A stretch of 64,000 nt of DNA from Reyranella sp. (GTDB lineage Bacteria > Pseudomonadota > Alphaproteobacteria > Reyranellales > Reyranellaceae), in NCBI GenBank assembly GCA_019750135.1, contig JAIEOV010000023.1, positions 124,001 to 188,000 of the forward strand. The letters run 5' to 3'. A model generated the notes under the pieces. It was not told where the DNA came from, made no database searches, and saw only the letters and a program-made list of their open reading frames with translations. The translations under genes and the position numbers were made by a program. Positions 34,403 to 43,542 of the stretch are shown here, one piece after another (positions within the stretch are counted from its first letter, which is position 1; each line of letters opens with the position of its first letter).

Positions 34403-36244
34403 ATGGCCGAAGATGACAAAAAATCGTTGCTGTCGATCACGAGCTCTGCCGAGTCGCCGCTGACGGCGATTCGCTTGGTGGCGCAGGAGACGATCAGCGA
34501 GCTGTTCAAGTTCGAGGTCGATGTCGTCGCCGGGGGCAAGATCAACACGACCAACATGCTGAACAAGCCCGCCTGCGTCTCCGTCAACCATGGCGGCAGG
34601 TCCACGCGGTATTTCCACGGCATCGTCCAGGAATTCGGCGTGCTCGAGCAGAGCGGCGTCATCGACAAGCTCTACCGCATGGTCCTGGTGCCGCAGCTGG
34701 CGCACGCCGCGATCCGCAGCGACTGCCGGATGTTCTTCAACAAGACCGCCGAGGACATCCTCAAGATCCTGTTCAACGACGTCGGCGTGACCAAGACCGC
34801 GTTCCGGCTCTATTCCGCGCCGGCCCAACGCAAGGCGACGGCTCAGTACAACGAGACGTCGCTGCATTTCGCCACCCGGCTGATGGAAGAAGAGGGCTGG
34901 TACTACTATTTCGAACATGCTGAAGACGGCCACACGCTGGTCGTGACCAACGACAACAACGGCTTCCACACCATTCCCGGCGCCGCGCTGCGCCTGGGCG
35001 TCGGCACGACGGCCGATATGCTGGTCGAGTACCGCAAGCCCGAGATGTTCGCCCCGGGCAAGGTGACGGTGAAGGACTACGACCACGATTCACCCGACAA
35101 GAACCTGAAGATGGAGCAGAACACCATCCTCAAGCACGGCGGCACGTCGAACCGGCCAGTGTTCCACTGGCCGGCGCTGACGCGCGACACCGGTATGGCG
35201 AAGAACCGGGCGCGCTGGCGCATGGAAGCGGCCGAGGCCGCGGTCTCCCTGATCGGCTCGGGCGGCGACAACGCCAGCCTGATCGCGGGCGGCAAGTTCA
35301 AGCTGAAGACCGACGCCGGCGAGAACGTCCACGTCATCCAGAGGATCGTCCATCACGCCGAAGACATGTCGGAGCGTGCCGGCCAGGCGTCGGGGACGGA
35401 CTATAGCAACAACTTCTTCTGCTTCCCCAACTCGGTGCCGTGGCGCCAGCCCATGCAGACGGCGCGGCCGCGCATGGAGGGACTGCACACCGCCATAGTC
35501 CTGGCGCCGTCAGGAGAAGAGATCCACACCGACGACCAGGGACGCATAAAGATCCGCTTCCGCTGGGACTGGCGCGAGGACGCCACCGCCGACAACAGCG
35601 GATGGGTGCGCGTGGTGCAACCGTGGGCGGGCAACCAGTGGGGCGGCCAGTTCATCCCGCGCGTCGATACCGAGGTCGCCGTCGCCTTCATGGATGCCGA
35701 TCCCGACCGCCCGATCGTCATCGGCGGGCTGTACAACGGCAACGACAAGCCGATCTTCCCGGTCGCCGAGAAGACGAAGCTCGGCTTCCGCTCGCGCTCG
35801 ACGACGAAAGGCGGCACGTCCGACTTCAACGAGATCACGCTCGACGACAAGAAGGGCAGCGAGCAGGTCTTCCTCCATGCCCAGAAGGACATGAAGACCG
35901 AGGTCGAGAACGACCAGACCCTGACCGTCGAGAACGACCGCACCGTCACGATCAACAAGGGCAACGAGACGGTCACCCTGAAGCAGGGCAATCAGACCAC
36001 GGAGCTCAAGCTCGGCGACATCTCGGTGAAATGCGACCTCGGCTCGATTACCATGGAGGCGATGCAGTCGATCACGCTCAAGGTCGGAGGGAACTCGGTG
36101 AAGATCGATCAGACGGGTATCACGCTCAAGGGTCTGATGATCAAAATCGACGGGTCGGTCATGACGGACATCAAGGCCCCGATGACGACGGTAAAAGGCA
36201 TGGCGATGCTGACGCTCAGCGGCGGTATCATCATGATCGGCTGA
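34403..36244 (+). CDS. vgrG: T6SS spike protein VgrG (TssI)
   Basis: A 613-residue VgrG. The gp27-like part (LLSITSSAESPLTAIRL; FHGIVQEFGVLEQ; ALRLMEEEGWYYYFEHA-like segment) is followed by the gp5/OB-fold region (GRIKIRFRWDWRE, WVRVVQPWAGNQWGGQFIPRVDTEVAVAF). A C-terminal beta-prism of repeated hydrophobic/Lys/Thr strands ends at GGIIMIG. No extra effector domain follows, so cargo must attach non-covalently, perhaps through the next protein or the PAAR tip. It lies 11 bases upstream of a small accessory gene. Confidence 0.95.
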   Translation: MAEDDKKSLLSITSSAESPLTAIRLVAQETISELFKFEVDVVAGGKINTTNMLNKPACVSVNHGGRSTRYFHGIVQEFGVLEQSGVIDKLYRMVLVPQLAHAAIRSDCRMFFNKTAEDILKILFNDVGVTKTAFRLYSAPAQRKATAQYNETSLHFATRLMEEEGWYYYFEHAEDGHTLVVTNDNNGFHTIPGAALRLGVGTTADMLVEYRKPEMFAPGKVTVKDYDHDSPDKNLKMEQNTILKHGGTSNRPVFHWPALTRDTGMAKNRARWRMEAAEAAVSLIGSGGDNASLIAGGKFKLKTDAGENVHVIQRIVHHAEDMSERAGQASGTDYSNNFFCFPNSVPWRQPMQTARPRMEGLHTAIVLAPSGEEIHTDDQGRIKIRFRWDWREDATADNSGWVRVVQPWAGNQWGGQFIPRVDTEVAVAFMDADPDRPIVIGGLYNGNDKPIFPVAEKTKLGFRSRSTTKGGTSDFNEITLDDKKGSEQVFLHAQKDMKTEVENDQTLTVENDRTVTINKGNETVTLKQGNQTTELKLGDISVKCDLGSITMEAMQSITLKVGGNSVKIDQTGITLKGLMIKIDGSVMTDIKAPMTTVKGMAMLTLSGGIIMIG

Positions 36245-36254
36245 GGACCCCGCC

Positions 36255-36857
36255 ATGGCTTCCCCGACGACCAAGACCGCTAACAAACTCGGCGACGATC
36301 TCGCCCGCGTGCTGCCTCACCTGCAGCTCGACGAGGAAGGCCGCTCTGCGCTGGCCGGCTGCAAGAGTGCCGTCGAGGCGCTGGACCGGCTCGAGCAGGC
36401 CGGCCTTCTGGTCGAAGCCACGCGGCTGATCGCCCACGCGCTCCCGGCACGCGAAGCCGTATGGTGGGCATGCGCATGCTCGCGCCATACCGCGGCCAGC
36501 GGCAGCGATCCGTCGCTGGAAGCAAAGGTGCGCGAGGCGGCCGAAGAGTGGGTCCGCAAGCAGACCGATGAACACCGCCGCACCGCCATGAAAGAGGCGG
36601 AGACGGCAGGCTTCGGCAGCGCTGAAGCCTGGGCCGCCGTCGGCGCCTTCTGGAGCGGCGATTCGATGGCGCCGCCGGATGCGCCGAAAGTGCCGCCGCA
36701 GCCGCATTTCACCGGCCTCGCCGTGGCGGGTTCGGTCGCCCTGGCCGCGGCCCGGGGGCCGGCCGCACGGCGCGACGACCGGCTTGTGCGCTTCCTCGCC
36801 TCGGCCAAGGATATCGCGGCCGGCGGCGCCGGACGCCTCGAAGCGGAGCCAGACTGA
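36255..36857 (+). CDS. Small T6SS-linked hypothetical protein between vgrG and PAAR
   Basis: A 200-residue, mainly helical, acidic protein without signal peptide. It has an HALPAREAVWWACAC motif and two small-residue segments (AWAAVGAFWSGDSMAPPD and TGLAVAGSVALAAARGP). The residues after 145 look like a Pro/Ala linker and a weak hydrophobic patch. It resembles proteins found next to VgrG/PAAR genes in other T6SS clusters (possibly the DUF6931 family; this name is uncertain). Its location suggests an adaptor or chaperone loading the PAAR tip. Its stop overlaps the PAAR start by one base (TGATG). Confidence 0.7.
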   Translation: MASPTTKTANKLGDDLARVLPHLQLDEEGRSALAGCKSAVEALDRLEQAGLLVEATRLIAHALPAREAVWWACACSRHTAASGSDPSLEAKVREAAEEWVRKQTDEHRRTAMKEAETAGFGSAEAWAAVGAFWSGDSMAPPDAPKVPPQPHFTGLAVAGSVALAAARGPAARRDDRLVRFLASAKDIAAGGAGRLEAEPD

Positions 36858-37144
36858 TGCCCATGCCAGCAGCCCGAGTGGGCGACATGCATGTCTGCCC
36901 CATGGTCACCGTCCTGGTGCCGCATGTCGGCGGTCCTATTCTTCCACCCGGCGGCATGACTGTCCTGATCGGCGGCATGCCGGCCGCCCGCGTCGGCGAC
37001 ATGTGCGTCTGCGTCGGGCCGCCGGACGTCATTGCCCTTGGATCCTTCAAGGTGCTGATCGGCGGCATGCCCGCCGCCTACCTGGGCTCCCTGACCGCCC
37101 ATGGCGGCACCGTCGTCATGGGCTGCCCCACCGTCCTCGTCTGA
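36857..37144 (+). CDS. PAAR-repeat spike-tip protein
   Basis: A 95-residue PAAR protein. The PAAR motifs occur as MPAARVGDMHVCP, IGGMPAARVGDMCVCVGPPD and IGGMPAAYLG. It forms the sharp zinc-binding cone on top of VgrG. His12, Cys14 and the CVC cysteines are likely metal ligands. There is no effector extension. The ATG overlaps the upstream stop (TGATG), which couples it to the presumed adaptor gene. It is convergent with the phosphatase gene, seven bases on. Confidence 0.94.
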   Translation: MPMPAARVGDMHVCPMVTVLVPHVGGPILPPGGMTVLIGGMPAARVGDMCVCVGPPDVIALGSFKVLIGGMPAAYLGSLTAHGGTVVMGCPTVLV

Positions 37145-37151
37145 CGAGCCG

Positions 37152-37928
37152 TCATCCGCCTGCGCCGAAATCACCCGCGCTGAAGTCGATCGTCACGGCG
37201 GTGACGTTGTCGGTCACCTTCGCCATCAGCGCGGCCGTCACCAGGCGCTCGGCCGCGGTCTCGTCGTCGCCGGACAGCAGCTCCACCAGCAGCTCCTCGG
37301 GCAGGGTCTTGCTCAAGCCGTCGCTGCACAGCAGCAAGCGGTCGCCGGCCTGCAGCTGACCGGTTCGCTTGTCGAGCTCGAGAAGGTCGATGTCGGCGCC
37401 GACGGCGCGCGTGATGACATTGGCCTTCGGATGACGGGCGGCTTCCGCCTCGCTGATCGTGCCGTTCTCGACCAACGCCTGCACCAGGCTGTGGTCGCGG
37501 GTGATCTTGGTGAGGGCCTGGCCGCGCAACAGGTAGGCGCGCGAATCTCCCGCCCACAGGCAGGCGAAATGATCGTCCCGCGCCATCACGACGACCACTG
37601 TGGTCGCCACCATGGCGCCGGCGCCGTGCCGCGAGGCCTCGGTGTGAAGGCGCTCGTGCGTCGCTTCCAGCCGCGTCCTCACCTCGACCAGCATCTCGCT
37701 CGCGGAGAGCCCGGGGTCGATGGATTGCAGGATGGTGGCGACCTCGGCCGAGGCGATCTCGCCCGATGCGTGTCCGCCCGCGCCGTCGGCCACCGCCCAA
37801 AGGCCGAGATCGGGCCGATTGACGTAGGCGTCCTCGTTGATGCGGTTTGCCGTGCCCGCATGCGTCGCCGCGCAGGAGCGGAAGCTGCCATGGCGAGCCG
37901 TGCTCTGAGCGATTCCGTTCTCAGACAT
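37152..37928 (-). CDS. pppA: T6SS PP2C-type protein phosphatase (PppA/Stp1)
   Basis: A 258-residue PP2C phosphatase. Metal-binding motifs are NEDAYV, AVADGAGGHASG, WAGDSRAYLLR, LLCSDGLS and DNVTAVTI. In T6SS loci this enzyme reverses PpkA phosphorylation and switches secretion off. The ATG at 37928 overlaps the tagF stop (TGATG), so kinase-antagonist and TagF repressor are co-translated. It is the last gene of the fha-tssJ-tssK-tssL-tssM-tagF-pppA operon. The kinase gene is about 19 kb away at the other end of the cluster. Confidence 0.93.
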   Translation of the reverse strand: MSENGIAQSTARHGSFRSCAATHAGTANRINEDAYVNRPDLGLWAVADGAGGHASGEIASAEVATILQSIDPGLSASEMLVEVRTRLEATHERLHTEASRHGAGAMVATTVVVVMARDDHFACLWAGDSRAYLLRGQALTKITRDHSLVQALVENGTISEAEAARHPKANVITRAVGADIDLLELDKRTGQLQAGDRLLLCSDGLSKTLPEELLVELLSGDDETAAERLVTAALMAKVTDNVTAVTIDFSAGDFGAGG

Positions 37929-38569
37929 CAAGAAGCATCCGAAGCTCGGGGGGCCGGCGCCTCGGGTGCCGCGGCGCCCGCTCCCCAGTCATCATCGATG
38001 AGGGCAGCAAATTCGCTTCCCTCCGGCAAGGCGGTTCCTGTCTCAAAACGCGTGACAACTCTCGGGCCGCCCTCGGTCCACCACGCGGTACGCCCGGCCA
38101 CGAACGCCAGATCGGGCGTCGGCCCTTCAGTTGCCGTGAAGGCGGCCTGGATGCGCTCGAGCACGTCGGCGGGCGCCAGATCGAGCTCCAGCGCATCGCG
38201 CCCCGCCTCCTCGGCTGCCGCCAGGAAGGACGTCATCTCTCCGACATGCGGCAGCCAATCACACGGGGCGGTAGCGGCGATCGTCAACGGCGAATAGCGC
38301 CCGACCTTGTCGACGCTCGGCAGCCAGAGGCCGAGCACGCCGTGCTTGCCGCAAAGACCCGGCGGCAGCATGAAGCGCCAGACCGGGGCCTCGAGCCAGG
38401 CGTCCTGCCATTCGTCGCGCCACCGCGCCTGCGTGTCGGCCAGGCCGCGCTGCCACCAGTCGTCCCAGCTGTCGGTGAAGTCGCGCGGCAGGTTCTCGCG
38501 CACGAAATCGCCTCGTGCCGGCAGCTTGCCGAACAGGCCGGCAATCGCATCGGTCGGAAGCATCGCCAT
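37928..38569 (-). CDS. tagF: T6SS regulator TagF (ImpM)
   Basis: A 213-residue TagF. The family opening GLFGKLPARGDFVRENLPRDF and the WLPSVDKVGRYSPLTI segment are diagnostic. TagF represses T6SS post-translationally, in some species by binding Fha. ATGs at 38569 and 38563 are both possible; the first is used. It starts seven bases after the tssM stop and overlaps pppA. Here TagF is a stand-alone protein, unlike the TagF-PppA fusion seen in Agrobacterium. Confidence 0.92.
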   Translation of the reverse strand: MAMLPTDAIAGLFGKLPARGDFVRENLPRDFTDSWDDWWQRGLADTQARWRDEWQDAWLEAPVWRFMLPPGLCGKHGVLGLWLPSVDKVGRYSPLTIAATAPCDWLPHVGEMTSFLAAAEEAGRDALELDLAPADVLERIQAAFTATEGPTPDLAFVAGRTAWWTEGGPRVVTRFETGTALPEGSEFAALIDDDWGAGAAAPEAPAPRASDAS

Positions 38570-38575
38570 CGACGG

Positions 38576-41500
38576 CTAGCCGGCCACCGCCGGACAGCGG
38601 AAGTCCTGCAGGACGCCCGGGGCAAAGGGATTCATGACCGAGCCGGCGCGGATCTCGAACGCCGCACTGCGCTCGCCGATCTGGAAGGTCAGCAGATAGC
38701 GCTCTGGCGAGCCGGCCTGTTGCAGGGTGCCGCGGCTGAACAGCCGGAACATCGCCCATGGACCGGTCTCGGCGATCACACCGGTACCGCCGCTCGGCGG
38801 CGGATTGAAGACCAGCCGGACGTTGGTCATGCCGTTGGGTCCGGGCCAGGTTATCTGGGTCGAGCGCGCCGGCCCGTGCGCGTAGGTGACCGTCGTGCCG
38901 TCGAACTCGAGGTTGACCTGGGACGCGCCGGCATCGAGCTCGACCGGCGTGATGTCGAAGCGCACGGCGATCGTCGTCGACCCGGAGGCGAAGAACAGGT
39001 CGCGGATGACGGCGGCGCGCTGGAACTGCGTAATGTCCGCCGGCGAGACCGGGGCCGACACGCCGTCCACCGCCTGCGGCGTCCAGGTCTTGCCGGTGGT
39101 GTTCACATAGGGCCGGAGCTGCGTGTTGAAGAAGCCGTCGATCAACCCGCCCGGTGCGAACAGCTTGGCGAAGTCGTCCAGCGGCGTCTCGTTCGAGCTG
39201 CCGGGCACGAACGGGAAGCGCCCGTTGACCGCGGGCGCGCAGAGCCTGGCCGGCCCGTTCACGCCATTGTAGGCGGCGGCAACCTGCTGGCGCGCACCGC
39301 CGGCGCGCAGCGCGGTGCTTTGCTCGGCCATGCTGGCCAGCCAGCGGCCGAGCGGCTGCGGCTGGCGCTGGGATTCCGCCCGCAGCGCCTGCGAGGGATC
39401 GTCGCCAGCCGCGACGGCGGTCGCACCGACTCCCGCTGCGTTCATCCTGGCGAGCTGCTGGCGCAGGTCGTCCAGAAGCTTCAGCACCTGATCGATTGGC
39501 GCCGAGCCGGGCGGCGTGACGAGCTCACGGAGCGCCCTGTAGCGTTCGTCGATCTGGTGGCCCGGCGGCGCTGCCGGCGTCGCACCGGCCTGGCCAGCGA
39601 GCAATGCGGCGAGCGCCGCGGACTTGGCGACCGTGGGCGCCACGGCCGCCGCCTTTTCCTTGGCGGCCTTTTCCAGATCCGATGCTGCCGCCGCCTCGAC
39701 GGCCGAAGGCTTCGGCGGCTCCGACAGCGTGAGCTGGCGGGCGATGGCGACCAGCAGGTCCTTCAACGGCGACTGCTTGGAAGCCAGGATATAGAGGTCC
39801 TGCGAGGCCTGGTTCAGGCTGCGCAGCGGCGCGATCTCGAGGTCCTGCAGCAGCGCATCCCATGCCTTGGCATAGTCCTCCATGTACTGCTTGACGACCT
39901 CGTTCGCGACTTCGCTTTGCTTGGCCAAGTCGAAGTTGCCGGGCACCTTCTGGCCCAGCACCCAGCTTTCCGATGCGACTTCGCGCGTCGCCGTGGCCAG
40001 GGCCGGCAGCAGCACCTTGTGGAACCCGTCCACGGTCAGGAAGCCCGGTATGCCGTCGCTCATCTTCCGGCCCGAGGCGCGGGTGAAGACGCTTCCGCCC
40101 GCCCGTCCGAGCGCGTCGCTCGGCCGCCACGGCGGCAGGCTCTGCGCCGCGGCCGACGGCTTGATGCGGGAATAGGCGCGCGAGGCCAGCGAGACGCGGC
40201 TGAAGGTCGTGCGCGCCTTCTCCACCAGCGCGTCGTCGAGCGACACCGCGGGCAGCGGCTGCGCCAGGAGCGCATCGAGATGCTGCTGCAGGCTCGCGAC
40301 CACGGCCAGGTTGCCCGGCCCGGAATACTGGGCCTGCCAGTCGTAGGTCATCCACTCCTTGACCAGCGACTTGTCGAGCGGGCCCTGGCCGCCCAGCATC
40401 AGGTAGACACGCGTCGCCTCGTAGAGGAATTCCGGCTGCGTGAAGTAGCCCCGCATCTGGGCTTCCAGCCGCCATATCAGGCGCGGCAGCAGCGCATATC
40501 CCAAGGCATGCCGATAGACACCATCGGCGCCGCCGCGCAGCTTGGCTGTCTGCGAAAGGTCGAAGCCCGCCAGCAGGGGGCTGCTGGCCTTGGCCGTCGT
40601 CGACAGCTCGCGCGCGGCGTCGAGCAGCGGCAGCAGGCGCGGCAGGTCGGCATCGTTGACCGGATCGAACGTCGTTTCCTTGGCGATCTTCTTATAGGTG
40701 TCCAGGGCGGAGGCCATTTCGCTGATCTCGCGCTCGCTGGACGAGCGGTTGACCAGAAGCCATCCGGAGATGCCCAGGGTGAACAAGGCGACCACGGCAT
40801 AGGCGGCGGAGCGCATGATGAGCCGTCGCATGCGCGCCGTCGGCGGCTCGCTCACCAGCATGGCCTCACCGAAGATCACCCGCGAGACAAGGTGTCCGAG
40901 GAAATAGCTGCGCCCTTGCACCGGCCGCAGCGCGGCGGCGCGGCGCTGATCGACGCCGAAGGCGCGCATCATCACGCCGGTCAGGCGATCGATCGGCGAG
41001 CCCTCCTGGGTGCCGGAGGCGAAGTAGACGCCGCGCAGCAGCGGCGCTGGATCGAGGCGCGAGCCGCCGAAGGCTTCTGTGAGGAAGGCCAGCAGGGGCT
41101 GGCCGAGCGAGGCGATCTGCGTCGGGAAGCCGGCGATCAGGGCGCGGCGCTCCGGGCTCTGCTCGGCCTGCAGGCGGTCGAACAGGCGATCGTTCAGGCT
41201 GTCGACCAGGAGCTGCAGCTCGTCCGGAAAGGCCGTCACCGGGGCCGGGGCGCCCTTCCCGAACGGGAAGGTCACGCCCCAGACCTGCTCGCGCCGGTCG
41301 CGGTCGAGATCGTCGAAGAACTCGGCGAAGCCCGCGATCAGGTCGGACTTGGTGAACATCAGGTAGACCGGCAGTCGGATGCTGAGGCGCTCCTCGAGCT
41401 CCTTGACGCGCCGGCGAACCGCGCGCGCATGGGCCACCCGCTCGTCGTTCGGCGCGCTGGCGATGTCGCTCAAGGCAATCGCCACGATCACGCCGTTGAG

Positions 41501-42121
41501 GGGCTGCCGCGGCCGGGTCCGGCGCAGCAGATCGAGGAAGGCATCCCATCCGGCGCGATCGACCGCCGCATTCGAATCCTGGGTCGTGTAGCGGCCGGCC
41601 GTGTCGATCAGCACGGCGTTCTCGGTGAACCACCAGTCGCACATCCGGGTGCCGCCGACGCCGGCGACCGCCCCCTGCCCCATCTCGGCGGCCAGCGGGA
41701 ACTTCAGGCCGCTGTTCAGCAGCGCCGTCGTCTTGCCGGCGCCAGGCGGGCCGATGATGACGTACCAGGGCTGCTCGTAGAGATAGCCGCGCGTGCCGCG
41801 GGCCCGCTTCAACAGCGACAGCGCGGTCGACATGCGCTCGCGCAGCGCCGCCGCTTCCTCACTGCTGCGTTCGTCCGCCTCGTCGGCAGCCTTCTCGGTG
41901 ACGCCGGCCTCGAGCTTCCGCTCGTGGCGGCGCCGGATGAGGTCGAGCGTCAGGTTTGTGGCCGCCCAGATCGCCAGCAGGCACAGGATGACGACCAGGC
42001 GGGTAATCCATCCTTCGAGCAGCGGCAGCAGCGGGCCGAAGAACCACACCAGCAGCGCCAGGATGGCAACGCCGACGAAACTCAGCACCCAACGGGAGGC
42101 GAGGAATCGCAGAGCCTTCAT
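38576..42121 (-). CDS. tssM: T6SS membrane-complex protein TssM (IcmF/ImpL)
   Basis: An 1181-residue inner-membrane protein. Two N-terminal membrane helices lie at about 10-32 and 38-58 and a third around 430-455. Between them is a cytoplasmic domain with Walker A GPPGAGKTT (124-132). A large periplasmic part ends in the IcmF C-terminal beta-domain. TssM binds TssL in the membrane and TssJ in the periplasm and forms the central channel. An intact Walker A means it may hydrolyse ATP, as reported for Agrobacterium TssM. The stop lies seven bases before tagF, and its start is two bases after the tssL stop. Confidence 0.96.
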   Translation of the reverse strand: MKALRFLASRWVLSFVGVAILALLVWFFGPLLPLLEGWITRLVVILCLLAIWAATNLTLDLIRRRHERKLEAGVTEKAADEADERSSEEAAALRERMSTALSLLKRARGTRGYLYEQPWYVIIGPPGAGKTTALLNSGLKFPLAAEMGQGAVAGVGGTRMCDWWFTENAVLIDTAGRYTTQDSNAAVDRAGWDAFLDLLRRTRPRQPLNGVIVAIALSDIASAPNDERVAHARAVRRRVKELEERLSIRLPVYLMFTKSDLIAGFAEFFDDLDRDRREQVWGVTFPFGKGAPAPVTAFPDELQLLVDSLNDRLFDRLQAEQSPERRALIAGFPTQIASLGQPLLAFLTEAFGGSRLDPAPLLRGVYFASGTQEGSPIDRLTGVMMRAFGVDQRRAAALRPVQGRSYFLGHLVSRVIFGEAMLVSEPPTARMRRLIMRSAAYAVVALFTLGISGWLLVNRSSSEREISEMASALDTYKKIAKETTFDPVNDADLPRLLPLLDAARELSTTAKASSPLLAGFDLSQTAKLRGGADGVYRHALGYALLPRLIWRLEAQMRGYFTQPEFLYEATRVYLMLGGQGPLDKSLVKEWMTYDWQAQYSGPGNLAVVASLQQHLDALLAQPLPAVSLDDALVEKARTTFSRVSLASRAYSRIKPSAAAQSLPPWRPSDALGRAGGSVFTRASGRKMSDGIPGFLTVDGFHKVLLPALATATREVASESWVLGQKVPGNFDLAKQSEVANEVVKQYMEDYAKAWDALLQDLEIAPLRSLNQASQDLYILASKQSPLKDLLVAIARQLTLSEPPKPSAVEAAAASDLEKAAKEKAAAVAPTVAKSAALAALLAGQAGATPAAPPGHQIDERYRALRELVTPPGSAPIDQVLKLLDDLRQQLARMNAAGVGATAVAAGDDPSQALRAESQRQPQPLGRWLASMAEQSTALRAGGARQQVAAAYNGVNGPARLCAPAVNGRFPFVPGSSNETPLDDFAKLFAPGGLIDGFFNTQLRPYVNTTGKTWTPQAVDGVSAPVSPADITQFQRAAVIRDLFFASGSTTIAVRFDITPVELDAGASQVNLEFDGTTVTYAHGPARSTQITWPGPNGMTNVRLVFNPPPSGGTGVIAETGPWAMFRLFSRGTLQQAGSPERYLLTFQIGERSAAFEIRAGSVMNPFAPGVLQDFRCPAVAG

Positions 42122-42123
42122 GA

Positions 42124-43521
42124 TCAGCCACCCTGCCGGTAGAGAACGACTTCGATGCGCCGGTTGCGTTCGCGGCCCTCAGCCGTGGTGTTGGGCGCGA
42201 TCGGATCGGCGTCCGCCCGGCCCTCGACGGTTATCCGCGACGGCTCGCCGAGGGCGGCGCCGATGATCGTGCTGGCCGCCTGTGCTCGCGCCGTCGACAG
42301 CTGGAAGTTCGAGGGGAAGGCGATGGTGCGGATCGGCTCGGAGTCGGTGTAGCCGAAGACCTTCACCGGGCCGGTCTCCTCCTTCAGGGCAAGCCCGATG
42401 CGCTCGAGCAACGGCTTGAAGCTCGGCGTCAGCGTGGCGCTGCCCGAGGCGAACATGTTGCGGCCCATGATGCGCACCAGCGGCTGCGCCGGCGTGCCCA
42501 GCACCTCGACGAGCTTCTGGTCGATCTCGGGCTTCAGGAACTGGCGCAGCTTGTCGAGCGTCGACGGCTCGGGCGGCGGCGGTGGCACGGCGATCACCGG
42601 TGCGGGTTCGACGACCGGCGTGCGGGTGATCGTCGGCATGCGGTCCGGCGGCGCGCCCTGCAAGCGGGCATAGACGGCGTCGGATTCCGAATTGAGGTTG
42701 ATCGAGAACCAGACGAAGAGCGCGCCGATGACGCCCAGCCCCGCTGCTGCGGCGACCCAGATCGGCACGACGAACCGCGCCGGCCGGTAGGGTGCGTTCA
42801 CACCCTTGGTATGCGGGGCAAGCGCCGGCTCCGCCGCCTTCCTCTGGCGGACGATCACGGCATAGGTCTCTTCGCGGATCCGGCTGATGTCGCCGACGCC
42901 GCGACGCGACAGGCGATAGCGGCCCATGAATCCGAGCGACATGCAGATGTACATCAGCTCGATGACCGGCAGGAACCTGCCGGGGTTGTCGCACATCTGC
43001 TTCAGCACATCGAAGAAGCGCTCGCCGCTGCGCACTTCCTGATGGAAGGTCGAGACCAGCGAACGCTGGCCCCAGGGTCCGCTGCTGCCCCACGGCGTGC
43101 TCAGGACGATGTCGTCGAGACTGGCGCACAAGGCGTAGTGCGCGGGACGAAGCTGCTCGAGGGGCACGCCCTTGTCGCGCGCCTCCTGCTCGAAGACCCG
43201 GATCTGGCGCACGGTCCGCTGATAGAGGTCGCCGGAGTCCGGCGCGTTGGCGGTATTGCGCAACCGCGCCATGAGCTGCAGCAGCGGCGCGGCGGCGACC
43301 GCAAGGACGTCGCCGCCGACCGCCATGCCCTCCGTCCCCTCGGCCGCCACCACGGGTGCAGCAGCGGTGGGGCGCGAGGCGACCGTGTGGGACGCCGGTT
43401 CGGGCGGTTCGCTCGGCGCGGTGGGAGGTTGTTCGGGTGCCGCCGCCCGGCGACGACCGGGAGTCGGTCGAATGACCGTCCGGTTGTCGTCCTCAGGCTC
43501 GGCGAAGGGATTATCGCTCAT
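42124..43521 (-). CDS. tssL: T6SS membrane-complex protein TssL with OmpA-like domain and TVIRP phosphosite
   Basis: A 465-residue extended TssL. The N-terminus has N-R-T-V-I-R-P-T-P-G with Thr15. In Agrobacterium, PpkA phosphorylates the equivalent threonine and Fha then binds. The DotU/ImpK cytoplasmic domain spans about 70-230 (LMYICMSLGFMGRYRL is diagnostic), one membrane helix lies around 250-270, and a periplasmic OmpA-like domain around 340-465 (FGYTDSEPIR, EGRERNRRIEVVLY) binds peptidoglycan. A Pro-rich linker precedes it. It lies between tssK and tssM. Confidence 0.96.
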   Translation of the reverse strand: MSDNPFAEPEDDNRTVIRPTPGRRRAAAPEQPPTAPSEPPEPASHTVASRPTAAAPVVAAEGTEGMAVGGDVLAVAAAPLLQLMARLRNTANAPDSGDLYQRTVRQIRVFEQEARDKGVPLEQLRPAHYALCASLDDIVLSTPWGSSGPWGQRSLVSTFHQEVRSGERFFDVLKQMCDNPGRFLPVIELMYICMSLGFMGRYRLSRRGVGDISRIREETYAVIVRQRKAAEPALAPHTKGVNAPYRPARFVVPIWVAAAAGLGVIGALFVWFSINLNSESDAVYARLQGAPPDRMPTITRTPVVEPAPVIAVPPPPPEPSTLDKLRQFLKPEIDQKLVEVLGTPAQPLVRIMGRNMFASGSATLTPSFKPLLERIGLALKEETGPVKVFGYTDSEPIRTIAFPSNFQLSTARAQAASTIIGAALGEPSRITVEGRADADPIAPNTTAEGRERNRRIEVVLYRQGG

Positions 43522-43542
43522 GCTCGCCTCACGACAGCGGCG

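Noticed and set aside
37847..42142. A 1431-codon open frame on the + strand opposite pppA, tagF and tssM
   Set aside because: GC-rich codons leave antisense frames open. The product is Arg/Gln/His-rich without domains, while the - strand encodes well-recognised T6SS proteins.
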